A stretch of 64,000 nucleotides of DNA from Streptomyces sp. NBC_00271 (GCF_036178845.1 NZ_CP108070.1:9424001-9488000), one strand, 5' to 3'; counted from the stretch's first letter, positions 54,151 to 62,801 are shown. Program-made: numbers and translations. Notes: generated by a model from the letters alone, not told the origin.

Positions 54151-54636
54151 TCAAGACCAGGAGGGCGAGTCGTCCAGCCGCTCCAAGTTGAGCTCATAGG
54201 CATTCCTCAGCCGCGTAAAGTCGTAGAAGTCGCCCTGCGGCTCGCGCTTGACGCTCAACAGTCCCTGCGCTTCGAGCTCCTTGCGGCTCTTAGTCCACGT
54301 GTCCGAGGACAGGCCGTATCGCTGACGCTTCGCCGTATGGATGTATTGCGGCTCCGAGTGCCGTCCGAGGGCCTCTCTGAGGGCAAACAGTAGGGCTGTT
54401 GCCGTCGGCGACAACTGCAGGAGCCAACCGCGCGTCCAGAACTCGACCGGGGGAAGCGTGGCTGAGGACGGTAGGGGGTTGCTGGAGACACACGTGACGG
54501 GTGCTCGTTCGGCGCCCCTGCCGCTGTGGCTGACTTTCGGTGGCTGAGGCCAGAACCGTTGTGCCGTCGGCCGTACTGCAAGGGTCGTCCTCTCCAACTC
54601 GACAACAGAAAGCCAGGGTTGTAGCCGCACCCGCAC
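54151..54636 (-). CDS. Winged-helix-like protein, probably 5'-truncated
   Basis: The last 90 codons look real: FWTRGWLLQLSPTATALLFA, then YGLSSDTWTKSRKELEAQGL, then FTRLRNAYELNLERLDD, resembling the DNA-binding part of Streptomyces plasmid/accessory helix-turn-helix proteins. The first 60 residues are unconvincing and no ribosome site precedes GTG 54636, so the N-terminus may be lost. It could be a remnant of a mobile element. Confidence 0.45.
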   Translation of the reverse strand: MRVRLQPWLSVVELERTTLAVRPTAQRFWPQPPKVSHSGRGAERAPVTCVSSNPLPSSATLPPVEFWTRGWLLQLSPTATALLFALREALGRHSEPQYIHTAKRQRYGLSSDTWTKSRKELEAQGLLSVKREPQGDFYDFTRLRNAYELNLERLDDSPSWS

Positions 54637-54695
54637 CCGAGCACCCCGACCGCCCCGGCAGCCATCGGCACCGGGGCCCCGATCAGGGATTCCAC

Positions 54696-54741
54696 GACCG
54701 GACCACCCGGAATGCTGTCCAGGCTGAGGGGTGGTCCGGTC
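54696..54741 (+). terminator. Intrinsic terminator with U-tract, no upstream gene on this strand
   Basis: Perfect 13-bp stem (GACCGGACCACCC, 54696-54708, with 54729-54741), 20-base loop, then TTTTGTTGTT. The orientation is rightward although no intact rightward gene ends nearby. Confidence 0.65.
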
Positions 54742-54794
54742 TTTTGTTGTTGGCTTCGCCGCACGAGCGGCACGGATGAATCAGGGCTTGAGGA

Positions 54795-55631
54795 TCAGCT
54801 CAGGGCTTTGCCCACCTCGTAGATGGTGGGTCGATCTTCCGGAGCGTGGCTGAGCATCGCGTCGATCAGCTCGCCCAGCTCACCGGGCGCCTTCACGGGA
54901 CGACGCCGACCGTTCGCCACTGCTTCTCGCTGTACGGGGCGCGGAGCGTCGTCCGGGTACTCGACCGCCCGCCAGCCTGTGGCAGAGATGAGCAGGGAGG
55001 CGCCGAGTGCGTAGATGTCGGCTTCCTGCGTGGGCACGGCCTCACCGGTGGCGAGCACGCTGCGAGCGATCTCCGGTGCCTCGTAGTGGACGAGGCAGCC
55101 GCGGAAGGGGAAGTCGTACCCCTCGGGCACTTGTCCGCCCTGGGCAAGGGCGAGGTCGATGAGGTGCGTCCGTTCCGGCCCGACGATGAAGTGCGCGGGC
55201 TGCACATCACCGTGTGCCCAGCCCTTCGCGTGGAGCTCGGCCAGCGCTTCCACACATCCCAGCGCCACGCTGGTGTGCGGCGCGACGGACGAGTCTCGCC
55301 CGCGGCATGGCTCCCACAGCCTGTACAGGTCCGGCCCTTCATGCCACGGCTGGAAGTTCCACGTTCCGCGCTCCCATTCGCCGTACGCGATCTCATCGAA
55401 GCCGAGGCGATGCAGCACGGCACCCTCGCGTGCGGGCGCGAGCGCGGTCCAGGGCTGGGCGGGCCAGTCGGCCGTGGCCTCGATCGGATAGCCGAGCTTC
55501 ACGGCGTAGTGGCCCCGAGGGCTCTCCACCTCCCAGACCGTGGAGCCCCGACGGTTGATGACCAGGTGCTGAGCCGTGGGCATGAGTGCGTCGAGCACCA
55601 CGATCGGCAGTTCAGCGGTTGAGCCGGGCAA
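54795..55631 (-). CDS. Serine/threonine protein kinase-like protein
   Basis: 278 residues. The glycine loop is reduced; Lys in HYAVKLGYP is the ATP-binding lysine. The catalytic loop reads AHGDVQPAHFIV (HGD in place of HRD, Asp kept), and the metal motif reads LIDLALA (DLA for DFG, Asp kept). YEAPEIARSVLATGEAVPTQ resembles the APE segment with ADIYALGASL after it. TTG 55631 has AGGAGA eight bases before. No membrane segment. It probably phosphorylates a protein or small molecule encoded nearby; the upstream gene is the obvious partner. Confidence 0.8.
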   Translation of the reverse strand: MPGSTAELPIVVLDALMPTAQHLVINRRGSTVWEVESPRGHYAVKLGYPIEATADWPAQPWTALAPAREGAVLHRLGFDEIAYGEWERGTWNFQPWHEGPDLYRLWEPCRGRDSSVAPHTSVALGCVEALAELHAKGWAHGDVQPAHFIVGPERTHLIDLALAQGGQVPEGYDFPFRGCLVHYEAPEIARSVLATGEAVPTQEADIYALGASLLISATGWRAVEYPDDAPRPVQREAVANGRRRPVKAPGELGELIDAMLSHAPEDRPTIYEVGKALS

Positions 55632-55701
55632 CGTCTCTTCTCCTTCCGAGCGAACGCGGCCGACCACGAGTCGAGGCCGGCCGCATCGCTGTTGTCGTGT
55701 G

Positions 55702-56145
55702 CTACGCCCGACCGTACGGTCGGCCACAGTCCGAGTCGCACTGTGCGAGGTTCGTGCCGTTGACGGTCCAGAGGTCGTCGAAGACCGTGAACCCGGCCGC
55801 CTTCATGGCGCGCACCGAGGCGGCGACCCTTTCAGGATCACGGGCCCCTCCACCCGGCATCGGGCTGTGGTGCAGGAAGCGGCCCGCGTACTTCTCGCAC
55901 AGCTCGGCGTACTCCTTCGTGTGCAGGATGAGTGCGTGGAGGCCGAAGTCCACGTCGTCCGACGGGACCATGGGGACGGTGGCGGTGGCCGCTGTGATCA
56001 AGAACGCGACCGCCTGGTCCGCGATCCGCTCGGCACGCTCGGATGACTGCCCGTTGTGGATGACCACGAAGTGGGCGAGGCTCTCGAACAGCTCCTCACC
56101 AGCCACCGCGCGACCGGTCTTCTGGTCGTTCGCCGTTGCCGTCAT
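55702..56145 (-). CDS. Small protein resembling the glycine-rich-domain (GRDP-like) family
   Basis: 147 residues. VDFGLHALILHTKEYAELCE followed by KYAGRFLHHSPMP resembles the conserved H...CxxY...GRFxHH segment of GRDP-like proteins. The C-terminus NLAQCDSDCGRPYGRA has two Cys in a polar tail. ATG 56145 follows GAGGAGA. It is co-directional with the kinase gene 70 bases downstream. The function is unknown; it may be a kinase substrate, with the Cys tail as a modification site (speculation). Confidence 0.7.
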   Translation of the reverse strand: MTATANDQKTGRAVAGEELFESLAHFVVIHNGQSSERAERIADQAVAFLITAATATVPMVPSDDVDFGLHALILHTKEYAELCEKYAGRFLHHSPMPGGGARDPERVAASVRAMKAAGFTVFDDLWTVNGTNLAQCDSDCGRPYGRA

Positions 56146-56298
56146 GTGCAATCTCCTCGTGTGAGGTGGTGCATGGGCATTTACCTCCCGCCCTGATCGC
56201 CGAGCTCGGCTCATAGACGACCGGGAAGCGGGCTTGGATGGTCGACCCCGAACGGGTTGGGGAGCCGGGGAGTTGGCGCCCGTCCGGGGTCGACCTGT

Positions 56299-56397
56299 CT
56301 ACGGGCTGGTACCGAGGGCCATGCCGATCACCAAGCCGCACGAACCGCTGATGCAGATGATGAACAGGACCCCGGCGTACCGGCCGATGGCGCGCAT
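56299..56397 (-). CDS. Very small single-span membrane protein
   Basis: 32 codons: a short basic start (RAIGRYAG), one hydrophobic span (VLFIICISGSCGLVIGMALG) and TSP. The ATG shares its A with the stop of the upstream gene (TGATG), so translation is coupled. Size and coupling support a real microprotein; no family is recognised. Confidence 0.5.
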   Translation of the reverse strand: MRAIGRYAGVLFIICISGSCGLVIGMALGTSP

Positions 56398-56627
56398 CAC
56401 AGCCCGACCCGACTGTTGCCGTTCTTCACGGCCAGACGTGCGCTCAGTTCCTCTCGTGCACTGAGCGCCACCACGTTGTCCGGCATGGCATCCCACTCCT
56501 TGCCGCCGCGGATCGGCCTTATCTGAACACGGCCGCCGATCTCACCCATGACGACGCCGATACGTCCCCTGGCACTGTCCTTCGCCAGTTCACCGATGCC
56601 TGGTCTGGTCTGCTGATTGCTCGCCAT
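56397..56627 (-). CDS. Small conserved-looking protein
   Basis: 76 residues. GELAKDSARGRIGVVMGEIG and VQIRPIRGGKEWDAMPDNVV match a family of short Streptomyces proteins seen beside XRE regulators; the function is unknown. ATG 56627 or the ATG at 56639 could start it. It is divergent from the XRE-TPR regulator across a perfect palindrome, hence a likely target of that regulator. Confidence 0.6.
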   Translation of the reverse strand: MASNQQTRPGIGELAKDSARGRIGVVMGEIGGRVQIRPIRGGKEWDAMPDNVVALSAREELSARLAVKNGNSRVGL

Positions 56628-56674
56628 GCACAGGAGCATCGCGACCTGGGGGCCGCCGCCAAAAGGTCAGGCTG

Positions 56675-56693
56675 ATTACCCAACTTGGGTAAT
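56675..56693. promoter_or_regulatory. 19-bp palindromic operator
   Basis: ATTACCCAACTTGGGTAAT is a perfect palindrome around one base, in the 125-base gap between two divergent transcripts. It is AT-rich in a GC-rich genome, as expected for a regulator site. Confidence 0.7.
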
Positions 56694-56752
56694 ATCGCGG
56701 GAAGTAGAGAATCAGCGACGTTGCGTAGCCCTCGCAGTGTGGGAGCTTGCCG

Positions 56753-58093
56753 ATGCCCGATGCCGAACGGCCGCAGGAACTGCCCGCGAGGCTGCTCACC
56801 GATCCCGAGATGCTCCATGCCTGTCGGGTACGGGACTTCGCCAGAGTCTTCCGACTGGTGAAAACAAGAGCGGGCATCTACCCATCGATGATCGCCAGAC
56901 GATGTGAGCTCACCCCGAGCCGAGTCGGCGAAGTCATCGCGGGGCGACGCCAATTGCTGCACATGGACGTCATCGAGCGCATCTCGGACGGCTTACGCAT
57001 CCCCGGACACATGCTGGGCCTTGCCCGGCGGCCGTGGGAGACACCGCAGGCCCTCGTCGTCACCGAGCGCGAGGCCCCGAAAGTGGCGAAGCCGGAAGAA
57101 CAGGCCTCCGCGTCTCTGCCAGGCCCCGATGTGGACAGCATCCTGGCGATGGCCTCGCGCACCAGCCTCAGTGCAGCCACGCTGGAGGCCTACCGATCCT
57201 CGATCGAGGACTACTGGCGACGCGACGACCAGCACGGCGGCGAAGCGCTGCGGCCGGCCATCGTCGGCCAGCTCCGACACGTGGTCGGACTTTTGAAGGA
57301 GAGCCGGCCACCGTCCATTCAGAACGGCCTGTACGGAATCGCGGCCGAGCTGGCACGCCTCACCGGCTGGACGTACTTCGACGCCCGCCAGTACAACCAG
57401 GCCCGCGCGTACTTTACCGAAGCCCTGCAACTGGCCAAGGAGATCGACGACCGGCAGTTCATGGCCAACGTCCTCGCCTGCATGAGCTTGCAGGGCACCT
57501 ACCAGGACAAGCCCGCGGATTCTCTGGCACTCGTGACTGCCGCCCAGGACCAGGCCCGCTCAGCCCTCGGCACCACGCCACGCGTCATGTCGATGCTGTC
57601 CATGCGGGAGGCGTTCGCCCACGCCACCCTCGGCAGCCAAACTTCCACCCACGCAGCGATCACCGAAGCGCACCGCCAGTTCGAGCAGATCCAGCCGGGC
57701 GACCCGGACCCGTCATGGGTGACGTACTTCGACGAGCCGAAGCTGATCGTCGACACCGGCATCGCCCACGGCCAGCTGGGCGAAGCCGCGACCGCTGAAC
57801 CCCTGATCGCCGACGCACTACGCCGCGAGAGCAGCACCAACCAGCGCGGCCGTGCGTTCCACGCCTTCTGGCTCGCGCGTACGCAACTGGACCAAGGCAA
57901 GCTTGACCAGGCGTGCCACACCGCCACGCAGGCTCTGGAGCCCGCGTCGGCAGTGGCCTCGGAGCGAGTATCAGGTCATCTGAGAGAGTTCTACGACCAG
58001 TTGGCCCCATACAGACAAGAGCCCGTAGCCCTAGCCTTCGAGGCTCGACTACGGGAAATCCTCCCACCGGTCAGCGGAACGCTTCGTCCATGA
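56753..58093 (+). CDS. XRE-family regulator with TPR-like C-terminal domain
   Basis: 446 residues. An N-terminal helix-turn-helix (FRLVKTRAGIYPSMIARRCE followed by LTPSRVGEVIAGRRQ) is followed by helical repeats of TPR type from about 135 (LARLTGWTYFDARQYNQARA, HATLGSQTSTHAAITEAHRQ, ARTQLDQGKLDQACHTATQA). Such proteins are common Streptomyces regulators that bind a partner through the repeats. ATG 56753 follows GGGAG. It overlaps the convergent NUDIX gene by 23 bases at the 3' end. Confidence 0.9.
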   Translation: MPDAERPQELPARLLTDPEMLHACRVRDFARVFRLVKTRAGIYPSMIARRCELTPSRVGEVIAGRRQLLHMDVIERISDGLRIPGHMLGLARRPWETPQALVVTEREAPKVAKPEEQASASLPGPDVDSILAMASRTSLSAATLEAYRSSIEDYWRRDDQHGGEALRPAIVGQLRHVVGLLKESRPPSIQNGLYGIAAELARLTGWTYFDARQYNQARAYFTEALQLAKEIDDRQFMANVLACMSLQGTYQDKPADSLALVTAAQDQARSALGTTPRVMSMLSMREAFAHATLGSQTSTHAAITEAHRQFEQIQPGDPDPSWVTYFDEPKLIVDTGIAHGQLGEAATAEPLIADALRRESSTNQRGRAFHAFWLARTQLDQGKLDQACHTATQALEPASAVASERVSGHLREFYDQLAPYRQEPVALAFEARLREILPPVSGTLRP

Positions 58094-58604
58094 GCAGGTA
58101 GAGGAGACCGACCAGAGACCCGCTGCTCACAATCTCGCGGCGGTCGATCATGCCCCGTACTTCGCTCAGGGGGATCCACTCGATGCGGTCAGACTCGTTC
58201 TTCTCCGTCGGCGGCCCGACGTAGGTCGCGCCGTCCGCACGGAAGACATGATGCTGAGAGTCGGTGATCCCGTTGGCCGGCTCGGCGTAGATCAGGGGCT
58301 TTACGGGACCGGGCCGCCAGCCCGTCTCCTCCAGGACTTCGCGGGCTGCCGCCTCCTCCGGGGTCTCATCGTCTTCGACCAGGCCCATAGGCAACTCCCA
58401 AGCCCAGGAGTTCGTGATGAAGCGGTGACGCCACATCATCAGCACCTCCTGGCGATCGTTGACCACCGCAGCTACGGCTAGGTGCCGGAGGCGAACGACG
58501 TGGTACTCCCACCTGCGTCCGTCAGGTTGCTGGACGTCGACCAGACACAGATTCACCCACTTGTTGGTGTAGATCTGACGCTCTCCGTGGGTCTTCCACT
58601 CCAT
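58071..58604 (-). CDS. NUDIX hydrolase
   Basis: 177 residues with a full Nudix box [23 protein letters not shown] (74-96). [16 protein letters not shown] precedes it, as in ADP-ribose pyrophosphatase-like enzymes. It hydrolyses a nucleoside diphosphate linked to another group. The 3' end overlaps the convergent regulator gene, a pairing common in Streptomyces. Confidence 0.92.
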   Translation of the reverse strand: MEWKTHGERQIYTNKWVNLCLVDVQQPDGRRWEYHVVRLRHLAVAAVVNDRQEVLMMWRHRFITNSWAWELPMGLVEDDETPEEAAAREVLEETGWRPGPVKPLIYAEPANGITDSQHHVFRADGATYVGPPTEKNESDRIEWIPLSEVRGMIDRREIVSSGSLVGLLYLLMDEAFR

Positions 58605-58799
58605 ACCGCGGCCCCTTTCGATCGGTCTCCAGGATCTCAGACCGTCCTAGCGTCGGGGACAGGTTTCACCGCATTCGCGTCACCTTGACGAGATGCGTCG
58701 TGAAGTCCCTCGCCGGCGGTGTTGACCAAACATCCAGCGGACGAACGCAGATCGGGCCGGGAAGCGAGCTACTGACCTTTGATGGAGAGGCGGTCCTCG

Positions 58800-59146
58800 G
58801 CCGCATCCGGGTGCCGCGGCTGGAGTCGGGCAGGCCACGCACCCGGCCGCGGCGGGTCCGCGCGGACAGGGCGTACGCCTCCCGCAAGAACCGTGCCTAC
58901 CTGCGGAGGCGCGGCATCCGCTGCACCATCCCTGACAAGGCCGACCAGGCCCGCAACCGCAAGAAACGCGGCTCGCGTGGCGGTCGGCCGCCGAAGTTCG
59001 ACCCGGTCGACTACCGCGAGCGCCACGCGGTCGAGTGCGGCATCAACCGGCTCAAGAGGCACCGCGCTGTAGCCACGAGGTACGACAAGCTGGCCGTGCG
59101 CTACGAAGCGACCGTGTTGGTTGCTTCCATCAACGAGTGGCTGTGA
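58800..59146 (+). pseudogene. C-terminal remnant of an IS5-family transposase
   Basis: [60 protein letters not shown] and [14 protein letters not shown] match the end of IS5-type DDE transposases, including the catalytic Glu. The first half with the two Asp motifs is missing, and no terminal repeats were identified. Homology begins at about 58800; the earlier frame is unrelated. Confidence 0.8.
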
Positions 59147-59155
59147 CCGGCGATG

Positions 59156-59608
59156 TCAGGTCAGGCTGCGGCGGGCGACGGCGAGAAACTCGGCTTTGAA
59201 CGGTTCCAGACGCTCGGCCAGGCTCCCTTCGTCCCGCTCCTGCCAGACCGCCTGATTAAGGGCGCGGGCATAGGCGGTTGTTGGTGCGTGCATGCCGGGG
59301 GCACACAGCAGCTCGACACCCTTCTCGGCTATGCGCAGGCCGTCCATCGCCGGCCTGGCCGTCACGTACCACTCATCGCCGACCTCCCAAAGTGACGGCC
59401 GCGCATGCGCCACGCCCTCAGCCTCCAGCGCGCACCGGATGAACTCCAGCACGGTCCTGATCTGTTCGGCACGTCGCTCCTCCGTCAGAGCCGCAGCGCG
59501 TCTTTGTTCCTCAGCCCGGTCGGCTGTCCGCTGCGTGGTGCGTTGGGTCAGATACGCCAACGCACCACCCAGAGCTACACCGGCCATCGAAATCACGGGG
59601 GTCCACAC
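59156..59608 (-). CDS. Putative membrane-anchored coiled-coil protein
   Basis: 150 residues. A short hydrophobic start (VISMAGVALGGALAYL) is followed by an Arg/Glu-rich helix (QRTADRAEEQRRAAALTEER) and a domain with VTARPAMDGLRIAEKGVELL. It is typical of small Streptomyces accessory proteins and has no family I can name. GTG 59608 is the likely start. It directly follows the transposase remnant on the other strand. Confidence 0.65.
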   Translation of the reverse strand: MWTPVISMAGVALGGALAYLTQRTTQRTADRAEEQRRAAALTEERRAEQIRTVLEFIRCALEAEGVAHARPSLWEVGDEWYVTARPAMDGLRIAEKGVELLCAPGMHAPTTAYARALNQAVWQERDEGSLAERLEPFKAEFLAVARRSLT

Positions 59609-59931
59609 GTCTGCTGCTATGGCCGACTAATACCAGCACCGGCCCACCGCCCGCTGTGGATCTTGCGAGTCAGCCTCCCCCGTCGCAGAACCCGAGCTGT
59701 TCCAAGATCCGTTTTCGGTACACGCCCTAGAAGCCCTACGCATCGCGATGCGGGCGCACGTCAGGAGCGCCCCGGCTCCTGACATCACCAGCTGACATCA
59801 ACGACGGCGGACACAAGCAACCTTGAGCAGCCGCAAGCAGCGTTCCGATACAGGGAGCTTGGTTCCATGCGGGACTCCGGACCGAACTCCTAAAGCGGTG
59901 CTCGACACCCGGCGGGTGAGAGCATCTGTGG
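59609..59931. other. 323-base intergenic region
   Basis: No gene recognised. It contains a small hairpin CAGGAGC...GCTCCTG near 59761-59780. It holds the promoters of the two flanking divergent genes. Confidence 0.45.
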
Positions 59932-60216
59932 ATGGCAGATGCACGGCTACCTCCAGGGTGGACCCTTCCGCAGATCCGCGACGTATCCGGGGACCGAGAG
60001 GCTGTCGCGCTGGATCCGGACCGGATGGTGAAGTGGGTAGCCGACACCGGAGTCAACGAGGTGCTGCACCCCGAGATCATTCTCGGGTTCCACGGCCTGT
60101 GCCTCGTGAAGCCCGTACATGACGACGACTGGTACATGGGCAGCCTGTACGACGGCGGCAGCATTGACTGCTGGGCAGCCTACGGCGATCTATGCGAGGC
60201 GCTGCGCGGTTTGTAG
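59932..60216 (+). CDS. Uncharacterised small protein
   Basis: 94 residues with a convincing coding character: TLPQIRDVSGDREAVALDPD, VLHPEIILGFHGLCLVKPVH, DWYMGSLYDGGSIDCWAAYG. No motif identifies a function. It is soluble, with many aromatic residues and two conserved-looking Cys. It resembles immunity-like or accessory cytosolic proteins in size, which is only an analogy. Confidence 0.65.
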   Translation: MADARLPPGWTLPQIRDVSGDREAVALDPDRMVKWVADTGVNEVLHPEIILGFHGLCLVKPVHDDDWYMGSLYDGGSIDCWAAYGDLCEALRGL

Positions 60217-60489
60217 CAGCATGCGAGCCTGTCCCTGCACTCACGAGACTTCCTGAGGCGGCGGTACGGCAGCGAAGTACAGCAATCACAGCAACCGATC
60301 CCGTCCTGTAGCACCTCCCTATGCCCGAGGTGCACGCGGAACGGTGCACGGCCCCGTCCGGGACCGTACGCCGTGACCGCGGCACCCGCCGGCACCGCAG
60401 CCGGCGCGCCCACACCGTGACCTTCACTTGCCAGGTCGGGCACAAGTCGCTGATGGCGCGGGGTTGGACCTGGTCACGGTGACTGATCA

Positions 60490-60615
60490 CGACGGCGAAG
60501 TTCTACGACCGGTCTCATAGCCACGGGCGGCTGGAGACCCCGGTGGTGCAGGTCCTGACCGGCAAACGCACACGCGAGACGGTCTACGTGCCGACCGACC
60601 TCACCAGCCGCCAGG
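60490..60615 (+). pseudogene. Remnant of an ISAs1-type transposase
   Basis: The frame reads HSHGRLETPVVQVLTGKRTR then ETVYVPTDLTSRQ, resembling the HGR-E segment and following strands of ISAs1 (H-repeat) transposases. Neither end of the gene is present. It is short, so the family call is tentative. Confidence 0.4.
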
Positions 60616-60656
60616 GCGCTCGCAGTGGTCTGGATTCCGGTGGCCCTTTGGTCGGG

Positions 60657-61277
60657 TCAGCGGCTGGCGGGGGCGTCCCCGCGGAACGCCCCGGCCACCA
60701 CGGGAACCAGTTGCCGCTCGATCTGCTCGGCGGACATGGCGGCCAGCTCGGTGCCGATGGGTGCCAGCGCGAGCCAGTTCAGCAGGCCGGCTGCGCATCG
60801 CGTACGGAAGATCAGTTCCTGCTCGTCGACTCCGGGAAGGTTCGGTGCCAGTACCCGGACGGCCGCCCGGCGACTCTGGTCGAACTTGCCATCCAGCCGA
60901 TGCCACCCCTGGGGCGGATCGATGCCGACGCGCGCCACCGTCCGCATCACGTCCAGGTCTTGCCCGCCGGCCGCCAGTGCGCGCACCATCGGCCGGGCGA
61001 ACGCCGCCGCCACTTCATGGAGTGTCGCAGTGGAGGCGAGGGAATCGAGTTCCAGGATCTTGTCGTCCAGATACCGTTCCAACGCGTGCTCGATCGCCGT
61101 GTCGCACAGCTTCTTCAGTGACCCGAAGTGGTAGCTCACCGCGGCGACGTTGGCTCCGGCGCGATCTGTGATCTCGCGGAGTGTCACGCCCTCCTGGCCT
61201 CGCTGCGCGAGCAACTCCAGGGCGGCCGTCTGGAGGCCGTCCCGTGTGCGCTGACCGGCCTCCCGGCGTAGGTCCAT
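60657..61277 (-). CDS. TetR-family transcriptional regulator
   Basis: 206 residues. RDGLQTAALELLAQRGQEGV, TLREITDRAGANVAAVSYHF and GSLKKLCDTAIEHAL form the TetR DNA-binding domain; the C-terminal ligand domain is all-helical. ATG 61277 has GGGCGG upstream, whereas ATG 61295 would leave no room for a ribosome site. A perfect 32-bp palindrome begins 20 bases before the start, the probable operator for autorepression and for the divergent exported protein. Confidence 0.9.
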   Translation of the reverse strand: MDLRREAGQRTRDGLQTAALELLAQRGQEGVTLREITDRAGANVAAVSYHFGSLKKLCDTAIEHALERYLDDKILELDSLASTATLHEVAAAFARPMVRALAAGGQDLDVMRTVARVGIDPPQGWHRLDGKFDQSRRAAVRVLAPNLPGVDEQELIFRTRCAAGLLNWLALAPIGTELAAMSAEQIERQLVPVVAGAFRGDAPASR

Positions 61278-61296
61278 CTTTTCCGCCCGTATCATG

Positions 61297-61328
61297 CAAT
61301 GTACTCAAGCATATGCTTGAGTACATTG
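61297..61328. promoter_or_regulatory. 32-bp perfect palindrome, probable TetR operator
   Basis: Left arm CAATGTACTCAAGCAT (61297-61312), right arm its exact complement (61313-61328), immediately upstream of tetR. The length and symmetry are exceptional for a chromosomal operator. Confidence 0.85.
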
Positions 61329-61478
61329 TCAACAGTCGCCTCGCGGATCAAGGTCGAACGTCGGCCGCCGGACGCCGCACCGGCCCGGATCACTGCCGCA
61401 GACTCGGCCTGACCAGCCGCGACGCGGGTGGGCACGCATGCCCCCGTGGCTGCGCAACCACAGAATTCAAACAATGGC

Positions 61479-61507
61479 TTGACAGTCCACACTGCCGTTC
61501 ATAACGT
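61479..61507 (+). promoter_or_regulatory. Consensus-like -35/-10 promoter
   Basis: TTGACA (61479-61484), 17-base spacer, TAACGT (61502-61507), reading towards the exported SnoaL-like gene. Flanking half-sites AATTCAAAC (61464-61472) and GTTTGAATT (61517-61525) are exact complements and may bind a repressor. Confidence 0.6.
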
Positions 61508-61593
61508 TAAGCGAGCGTTTGAATTACTAAGAGCGCGACGGAGACCGTTGCGACGGATCCCGAATCCTGAGTACCAACCTGGAGGAACACGAC

Positions 61594-62243
61594 ATGAAGC
61601 TGCTCAGCCGGAAGTCGATCACCGCCGCGGCCGCGGTAGCTGTCCTGGGTGGTCTTTCCATCGCCGCTGTGCCGTCACAGGCGACCCCGCCCACAACGGG
61701 GCAGCGGTCCACAGCGACACGGCCGCCCCTACCCTGACCGCACGCCAACTGGCGAAGCTGCCGCTCACCGACCGCCACCTGACCAAGCACGAGAAGGCCA
61801 ACCTCGCGATCGTCCTGCGCGATTACTACGTGGCGGAGGGCAGCCACATCGACGTCCCGACGTTCGTCAACAGCTTCACCAAGGACGGCGTCTTCAACGA
61901 CATGGTCGCCGGCCAGGCCTATCGGGGGGAGGCGCTCGGCAGCGTGCTGCCCTACATGAAGGGCCTCTTCTCCAATGTTCACCGTGACCTCAAGCGCATC
62001 ACCGTGAACGGCGACGTGGTCAGCATCGAGCTGTCGATCCAGGGCACGTTCGATGGGCAACTCGCGTCGCCGACGGGCGGCGTCGTCAAGGGGAACGGCC
62101 ACAAGGTCGACGCGCCGACTGCCGACTTCTGGTACCTGAAGAACGGCAAGGTCAAGACGTTCAACTGCTTCGTCGGGTACTCGAAGATGTACCACGACAT
62201 GGGCGTGGACTTCGACTGGGCCTCGGCGGTCAACAAGCACTGA
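61594..62243 (+). CDS. Exported SnoaL-like (NTF2-fold) protein with an apparent frameshift
   Basis: ATG 61594 (GGAGG upstream) opens a clear signal peptide, MKLLSRKSITAAAAVAVLGG then LSIAAVPSQA, but this frame stops at 61735-61737. From about 61680 the next frame continues a SnoaL-like/NTF2 domain (NLAIVLRDYYVAEGSHIDVP, TFVNSFTKDGVFNDMVAGQA, VNGDVVSIELSIQGTFDG, FWYLKNGKVKTFNCFVGY) to 62243. One base change in length would join them, so this is a recent frameshift or a sequence error. The intact ancestor was an exported small-barrel protein. It is divergent from tetR. Confidence 0.7.
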
Positions 62244-62406
62244 GTCGTTTCCCGGCGGGTGATGCGCGGCACTACCGGCCGCGCATCACCCGCCAAGGAT
62301 CGGCTGCTGGCACGCCGGTGCAACCCGGTCATCCTCGGTTCCGGCGAGCTACCGGACGAGATCCTCGTCAAGGCGGTCGAACCGGAGCGATTCGCCGAGG
62401 CCCGCG

Positions 62407-62801
62407 GTGAGTACGCCGACAGGCTGCGCATGCTGTCCAACCGCTGGCGACTGCGAACCGGCCGATCCGGAGGACGAGTTCGACCGCGTGGGCGACCTGA
62501 TTACGCAACCAGGCGGCGACGGCCACGGCGACCTGCTGGCGCAGGACAAGTCGAACGAGTGTGGCGCTACGACGGCACCGCGACCGGCAAGTTCAAGAGC
62601 CGCGTGAAGGTCTTCAACGACTGCGGCCCGTCGTACAACGTGATCGTGGGGGTGGGCGACATCACCGGCGACGGCAGGGCTGACATCGTCTCCCGCGACA
62701 CCTCCGGCACCGTCTGGCGCAACAACGGCAACGGCAAGGGCTCCTTCGGCGGCCGTACGAGGATCGCCACTGGCTGGCAGGGGTACAAGGGCCTGTTCTG
62801 A
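62407..62801 (+). pseudogene. Remnant of an FG-GAP/VCBS-repeat exported protein
   Basis: Two frames carry repeat units: GGDGHGDLLAQDKSNE in one, then VWRYDGTATGKFKSRVKVFN, GVGDITGDGRADIVSRDTSG and WRNNGNGKGSFGGRTRI in the next. The Asp/Gly-rich calcium-binding loops are FG-GAP-like. The N-terminal part is absent and a frameshift lies near 62555. It is a degraded 3' end. Confidence 0.65.
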
